A DNA stretch of 10,972 nucleotides, taken from the NCBI GenBank assembly GCA_964226685.1, contig CAXQRU010000057.1:1-10972 (forward strand), in the 5' to 3' direction. Shown one piece after another: positions 8,001 to 10,972 of the stretch. Each line of letters starts with the position of its first letter. Position 1 is the first letter of the stretch. The DNA is from CAXQRU01 sp964226685. GTDB taxonomy: Bacteria > Pseudomonadota > Gammaproteobacteria > Pseudomonadales > Cellvibrionaceae. The translations under genes and the position numbers were made by a program. Under the pieces are notes generated by a model. It worked only from the letters and a program-made list of their open reading frames with translations. It searched no databases and was not told where the DNA came from.

Positions 8001-8134
8001 CCACGGCGCCCATAACGAAAGTTCACCAAAAAGCGCTCTTCCCTTGAACCTGGAAGCTCACAAAGATCCACCTCATAGAGTTTATCTGAGCTACCTTCAA
8101 TAAACTGAAGCCGCGATTTTTTAACCAGTTTCAT
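5066..8134 (-). CDS. Retron-associated WGR-domain protein with HEAT/ARM repeats
   Basis: This 1022-residue cytoplasmic protein begins with a WGR-type domain (about 5-80: SSDKLYEVDL, then VNFRYGRRGRALREGTK, with YGRRG in place of the classical Trp-Gly-Arg). WGR domains, known from poly(ADP-ribose) polymerases and MolR-like bacterial proteins, bind nucleic acid, often at breaks or ends. Residues about 105-195 and much of 480-1000 are alpha-helical repeats of HEAT/ARM type. A conserved-looking basic block, HRTRDYFRRRSWRVLRRLG (337-355), is followed by a segment with WARVDGRWQNQ and FGGGDDYRLAPSR, reminiscent of MolR/YehI-type proteins. No nuclease, ATPase or protease motif was found. The ATG at 8134 has only a weak GAGA upstream. 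It is the first gene of the unit; the WH-SWIM gene follows after 8 bp. It is likely a scaffold or sensor in the retron complex, by inference. Confidence 0.85.
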   Translation of the reverse strand: MKLVKKSRLQFIEGSSDKLYEVDLCELPGSREERFLVNFRYGRRGRALREGTKTPDPVNLEMAQKLFDSVVVSKTNKGYVDMDSAPEPVAVPSEAPDDLAFSPVPILLEKLATEKSSKVRSRIIWRLGEVAGPEVGAVIAAYIGRGDWLEDYSIAWALGRMRAVNQLADIDRLMQSKHSNVQKIALEAKLLLEPTHTHQELLSRQIASLPEPLKAAIEINQAGEIEKALAQALDTDDNNALLVTCYQLSLSIVALHESLLTQLATLRLVPGNFKGIRSIFKAAECRLDVKMLALLSYRIEMSPYFFRYEWDWAYVPGIGGIQTKKELKKPNSRLAYSHRTRDYFRRRSWRVLRRLGQANDSNYVPLAAELLMNVKDEDGGTPRELPIYRWARVDGRWQNQLVATNRYDRFASFLAFNHILFGGGDDYRLAPSRRVWLKINEPRGQRSESFPHLWDQKPEYAWQLLKGSACEWVHRFARRVLKDHASFCDTLDLVDVCTLLQSRYDETCEFALQWIKTKLAGARHIDDELLLALLSSALPDAQSLGLEYLDIRSVSRNEALLAKIILIPHQKVIQHVLEASAQLSLTARDQESILLSIIREMQRGMSEEQGEHVAEFAIRYLAEGIQRLSLAQIDNIISRDDFGSQLLGARLLAAYDIRFSEIPRTLLDRLHDSQLLSVQAIATSLLNKQSDEELAVQMPYIVDLYQKESEASGKALLNILQRLARTQADELLQCLMSLLFKTEPREGQHQEVIGFIQAHLSNALQLLNKDVLWRLLQAKTNAAQQVGALALAYKQAGDFSVKQWALMSYHCDVSVREYGFEAYRQNVVRIKRHTRDALRIIESPWEDAKHFGFEFFREQYQQHEWSVEAIIFICDSVQDDVQRYGRELLQTYFEQNQGPEYLEKLSQHPSANVQLFVSSFLQDHASGSPDRILALRHYFKTMLTQVNRGRICKDRVTQFLLQEAQKNRPVAEMAMDLFAEVSLTVVHKDKAALITGMLQLQRLYPDLPCPLSAKSTVIKQFA

Positions 8135-8264
8135 GACGCTGTCTCGTTAGGCTTAAACACATCATACTAGCAATATAAAATTATTTGTGCCATGGTTTTT
8201 GCGGTGGTAATTAGACTCCCAACAACGTACCCTAGAGACACTGCTATCATTTTGAGAAAATACG
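8135..8264. promoter_or_regulatory. Divergent intergenic region, promoter candidates only
   Basis: This 130-bp gap separates the retron unit (minus) from the small exported protein gene (plus), so both promoters should lie here or close by. For the minus direction, TATGAT (8161-8166) is a fair -10 box, but the hexamer 17 bp upstream (CACAAA) is not a good -35. For the plus direction, TATCAT at about 8244-8249 is a possible -10, again without a good -35. No clear operator palindrome was seen. Confidence 0.3.
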
Positions 8265-8816
8265 ATGCTGACCCAAAGAGCGCTACTATTTGCCTTGCTT
8301 TTTCTACCTCTGGCCTCATATGCCGACAAGATATTTTCAGGAAGAGTTTCTACTATAGCCACCGAATATATTGACTCAGTTACTGGAACCACCTCATTGA
8401 TAAAGTTGAGCGCGAGCAGTGATGAACGGCTGCCATTATGGAACAAGACCTTTATTGACCACATGAAACAAGGTGTTGTAAAGCTAGAGTGTGACGGCTA
8501 CGAGCCAGGCTTTCGCCTTGAGGCAAACAAGGACACACTTTTATTTGACAATTATGATGCAAAGTTAACACCTAAAGCGTATCAAATGGAAGCGGCGCAT
8601 ATGTACTCTTCGCTGGTTTCCTTCTCATCGACTGATAACAGCCTCTTTGGCTTTATAAAATTAGGCGAACCCTTTAATGACGACAACAATCTGTGCTCTT
8701 ATGGCCTGGGTGATGATTATGGTTTTTTATGGGCTTTCTCGCTCTATCTGAAAACAACAGAGGGCACCTATGCCGGCTGCTGTCGCTTAACGCCATCGAC
8801 CTCTACCAAACCATAA
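8265..8816 (+). CDS. Small exported protein of unknown function
   Basis: The 183-residue product starts with a clear Sec signal peptide: MLTQR, then a hydrophobic run ALLFALLFLPLAS, then a likely cleavage after ASYA before DK. The mature part (about 160 residues) would be periplasmic or secreted. It has four Cys in the mature chain (ECDGYEP, LCSYG, AGCCRL), which could form disulfides. The segment KLECDGYEPGFRLEANKDTLLF faintly recalls the 'C-G-x-EP-F' core of small periplasmic COG3650-type proteins, but this is too weak to use as a name. A weak GAG-containing ribosome site precedes the ATG. It is divergent from the retron and probably not part of it. A decayed coding stretch follows at 8821. 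Confidence 0.7.
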   Translation: MLTQRALLFALLFLPLASYADKIFSGRVSTIATEYIDSVTGTTSLIKLSASSDERLPLWNKTFIDHMKQGVVKLECDGYEPGFRLEANKDTLLFDNYDAKLTPKAYQMEAAHMYSSLVSFSSTDNSLFGFIKLGEPFNDDNNLCSYGLGDDYGFLWAFSLYLKTTEGTYAGCCRLTPSTSTKP

Positions 8817-8820
8817 ACCT

Positions 8821-9048
8821 TTTAATAAGTTACCCAAAAATTCAAATGAAGTCGTCACTTTAACTAGTGCCATGAACTGAATTATAAAAGACGATGGCTG
8901 CAGCGGCTCAATTTTCGATGGTAAAAATAAAGTTGAATTGTGGACAGAGCCTCAATTATGTAAAGGTAAAAATATTTCAAAATATACGTCGGTATCGCTT
9001 GATATTACTTATGGGAATAGCCAAACCTATAGCATTATCAAATTTTGA
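8821..9048 (+). pseudogene. Probable gene remnant with an in-frame TGA
   Basis: One frame reads as plausible protein from 8821 to a TGA at 9048 except for a single internal TGA at 8878-8880 (in ...SAMN-stop-IIKDDGCSG...). The downstream half, about 52 residues (DDGCSGSIFDGKNKVELW, then TEPQLCKGKNISKYTSVSLD, ending QTYSIIKF), has a coding-like composition and two Cys, as in a small exported protein. No convincing start codon or ribosome site precedes it. It could be the 3' end of a disrupted gene, perhaps a neighbour or duplicate of the 8265 gene type, but no similarity between the two was obvious. The rest of the 8817-9162 gap holds only two hairpins. Confidence 0.4.
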
Positions 9049-9074
9049 ACCTCAATTTATCAGCTAAAAAACAC

Positions 9075-9094
9075 AGCTAGCTTTTAAGTTAGCT
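9075..9094 (+). other. Inverted repeat downstream of the remnant
   Basis: AGCTAGCTT pairs with AAGTTAGCT (9 bp, one G-U) around TT. It lies just before the terminator hairpin and has no T-tract of its own. It may be an additional 3'-end structure. Confidence 0.4.
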
Positions 9095-9103
9095 CAGACA
9101 TAA

Positions 9104-9127
9104 TTAAGCCCTCCGAAGAGGGCCTAA
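9104..9127. terminator. Hairpin terminator between convergent genes
   Basis: GCCCTC (9108-9113) pairs with GAGGGC (9118-9123). After a one-base mismatch, TTA and TAA extend the stem. On the minus strand the loop is a C(UUCG)G tetraloop, very common in terminators. Short T-containing tails follow on both strands (CTTAATT on minus, CTAATTT on plus). It sits 35 bp after the stop of the beta-helix gene and would also stop transcription from the plus-strand side. Confidence 0.7.
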
Positions 9128-9162
9128 TTTCCAAACTCAGAAGACGCATACAATCATTACGA

Positions 9163-10890
9163 TTAATCCAGCACCTCAAAACTTGGTGTACTCATCTTTT
9201 CAGGCGGAGATTGAAAGGTAGCATTCTCAATTGCTCCTAAGGCACCTTGTTGTGAACGAGGGTTACCATAAAAATCAACAAAAATATTGATGCCGTAACG
9301 TTGTTGAAAAATATCATAAGCCGCATGCTTGCGATTTGTTCCAATATTCGGCGCATCGGATCTTATGTTGTAATTTTTACGGTCAGGATCAACACTAGTG
9401 TTCACAAATAAGTTACTACTGTCCCCCTTCAAATAAGTGCAGTTGGTGCATTGTTTAGATAAATCTTTCACATGATCAAGACTGCTGATCCGACCCACAT
9501 TATCCCACCAAGCGTAGTAGCTCTGCGTATCATTGATGAATAAGTTTCTATCCATGACCACATTGTTACTGCGGGCGGGATGACTGAAGGTGAAAAAATG
9601 GTTGCCAGAGTTCTTACCTATTTGGCTGATGATATTCCCCTGCAGCTCCACATATCCATCATAAATTGCGTTTACACCATCATTTACTCCATGAATCGTA
9701 TTATCAATTATGTAGCGATTTGAATTTCCATGCCACAATGCAATAGCGGTACCCTCAGCCCAAGCATTACTTGGATCATAGTTGGGGGATTTGGGACGAA
9801 TATTATAAATTAGGTTACCAATAATATAGATGTCGCCTGCGGTACTGGTATCTGATTGGCGAATACCGTAAACAGAGTCGTACAGCTCATTAAAGATAAA
9901 CCAAACATTGTCTTTGGGGTACTGCATGCCCGCAGCACTACCGGCGTTAGCGCTACCGTTGCCCGCTGAACCATGAGATTTATTCTGGGAAATAATCACA
10001 TCAGAGGCTTGCTTAATCCAAAAACCTGATTGACGGTTTTGCTCCGATTCATTATGACCAATATACACATGATGTAAATACTTTTGACTGTCAGTCCAAT
10101 TTCCTGCATTGACCTGAACGCAATCACCACTTAAATGCTTACAATAGTTATTGAGTATCCACACATTTCGAAGCTCTGCCGTAGAATCACGGCCCCACAT
10201 ATCAATACCGAAACCATGAAAATCGAGATCTCGATCAACCGTCCAGTCACCGAGGGTATGCAGATAGTTACCATATAGCACGATGTTTTCTACTAGCTTT
10301 CCGATACCTGGAGTAACGCCTATACCGGCTCCTGCACCATTAGGTTGTAGGCGATTGGTAACTCTGGAGTTTCGAATCGCGATATGATGGCTGTTACCGA
10401 TAATCGATATTGCCCCATTTGTGCCACCATCAAAATTTAAACCATCAACAAACAAATAACTGGCATCGACTATACGAAGGTACCCAGATGACACCAAGCT
10501 ATTACTTCCTGGCGTACCTTTTAACCAGCATGGCGCCTGTGCAGTACACTTAAATTCAACTTGATATTGAGCAGTTCCATGATCACCATTGAGTTCAACA
10601 TAGCTACCAGGAGCTACTTCTCTGGGAATGGACGCACGAGGTTTCCCTGGATAACCATAAGTATTGTTGGTATTTGTAGCGTTACTATGGCTAGGGTCTA
10701 CATAGTAGAATCCTGCTCTCTCGCTATTCCAATTACTAGGACGAGAGGGCGCTTGGGTATCGATTGGGTGATTTTGACCCCAACCATAAGAAGGGCTGCC
10801 TGGGTCAGGTATCCCAATCGGAGACTCATAAGCAGCGGTATAGGAACTAACGCTCAGACCTAAGAGTAAGGTAGAGAAAAACTTATACAT
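9163..10890 (-). CDS. Exported right-handed parallel beta-helix protein
   Basis: The 575-residue product has an N-terminal signal peptide (MYKFFSTLLLGLSVSSYTAA, likely cleaved near AAYES). From about residue 140 to 480 it has repeated short strand-turn units with Asn and Gly: LFVDGLNFDGG, IAIRNSRVTN, VWILNNYC, VYIGHNES, VIISQNKS, IYIIGNLIYN, YIIDNTIHG. This pattern is typical of right-handed parallel beta-helix proteins such as polysaccharide lyases and hydrolases. The C-terminal DFYGNPRSQQGALGAIE is the usual closing segment of such proteins. A role in cleaving or binding an extracellular polysaccharide is likely by fold, but no specific lyase family or catalytic set could be assigned. The ATG at 10890 is chosen because GGAG lies 7 nt upstream; the TTG at 10896 is too close to it. 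It is a single gene with its own terminator. Confidence 0.85.
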   Translation of the reverse strand: MYKFFSTLLLGLSVSSYTAAYESPIGIPDPGSPSYGWGQNHPIDTQAPSRPSNWNSERAGFYYVDPSHSNATNTNNTYGYPGKPRASIPREVAPGSYVELNGDHGTAQYQVEFKCTAQAPCWLKGTPGSNSLVSSGYLRIVDASYLFVDGLNFDGGTNGAISIIGNSHHIAIRNSRVTNRLQPNGAGAGIGVTPGIGKLVENIVLYGNYLHTLGDWTVDRDLDFHGFGIDMWGRDSTAELRNVWILNNYCKHLSGDCVQVNAGNWTDSQKYLHHVYIGHNESEQNRQSGFWIKQASDVIISQNKSHGSAGNGSANAGSAAGMQYPKDNVWFIFNELYDSVYGIRQSDTSTAGDIYIIGNLIYNIRPKSPNYDPSNAWAEGTAIALWHGNSNRYIIDNTIHGVNDGVNAIYDGYVELQGNIISQIGKNSGNHFFTFSHPARSNNVVMDRNLFINDTQSYYAWWDNVGRISSLDHVKDLSKQCTNCTYLKGDSSNLFVNTSVDPDRKNYNIRSDAPNIGTNRKHAAYDIFQQRYGINIFVDFYGNPRSQQGALGAIENATFQSPPEKMSTPSFEVLD

Positions 10891-10918
10891 TATCAAACTC
10901 CAAACTCATCAACAGTAC

Positions 10919-10940
10919 CATAAGTATAATTAAACTTATG
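10919..10940. promoter_or_regulatory. Palindrome over the promoter region of the beta-helix gene
   Basis: CATAAGT (10919-10925) and ACTTATG (10934-10940) form a 22-bp near-perfect inverted repeat (10 of 11 pairs). On the minus strand it contains TATACT, a fair -10 box, about 33-38 nt upstream of the ATG. This placement fits an operator or an AT-rich promoter. No good -35 box was found at the right spacing. Confidence 0.35.
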
Positions 10941-10972
10941 TAAGGGGGCGTGATAGAAACCACAAATGTAAC

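Noticed and set aside
8165..8194. Sigma-54 promoter candidate (TGGCAC ... TTGCT on the minus strand)
   Set aside because: The two elements are about 13 nt apart, whereas sigma-54 promoters need about 5 nt between them.
8162..8464. 100-codon minus-strand frame between the retron and the small exported protein
   Set aside because: It is antisense to the exported protein's signal peptide and N-terminus, with no ribosome site or recognisable motif.

Overview
The window looks like a piece of a gammaproteobacterial chromosome, probably marine. This rests on moderate base composition, Shine-Dalgarno starts, a periplasmic or secreted parallel beta-helix protein, and a bacterial class of histone-deacetylase-like enzyme. 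The genus cannot be fixed from the sequence. No transposase, integrase, tRNA, CRISPR array or phage gene was seen.

The centre (about 394-8134, all minus strand) reads as one transcription unit and holds a complete retron. In transcript order it has: a WGR-domain protein with HEAT/ARM-type helical repeats (5066-8134); a winged-helix plus SWIM zinc-finger protein (3408-5057); an unannotated structured RNA (about 3144-3373); and a retron-type reverse transcriptase (1312-3081). The RT carries the NAxxH, YADD and VTG signatures, a long charged N-terminal extension and a C-terminal membrane helix. This set (ARM/WGR protein, WH-SWIM protein, RT) matches what I recall as retron type XIII in the published retron classification. 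The RNA has retron msr-msd parts: a 16-nt a1/a2 inverted repeat with one mismatch, an AGC with a candidate branching G just after a1, a UUCG-loop msr hairpin, and a long msd stem-loop ending close to a2. A histone deacetylase family gene (394-1302) follows the RT stop by 9 bp and is probably co-transcribed. A hairpin at 356-378 could end the unit.

At the left edge (1-296, minus) is the 5' part of a gene resembling the SMI1/KNR4 (SUKH) family. Its promoter carries a perfect 10-bp-arm palindrome in the spacer between the -35 region and a consensus TATAAT.

Right of the retron, divergent from it, is a small exported protein of unknown function (8265-8816, plus). It is followed by what looks like a decayed gene remnant (8821-9048) and a hairpin terminator (9104-9127). 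A convergent gene (9163-10890, minus) encodes an exported right-handed parallel beta-helix protein, with a palindrome over its promoter region.

Working model, from family knowledge: the RT copies the msd part of the RNA into a branched RNA-DNA hybrid (msDNA). The two DNA-binding-type partners form the protein side of an anti-phage system, and the RT tail helix may place the complex at the inner membrane. The role of the deacetylase, if any, is unknown.
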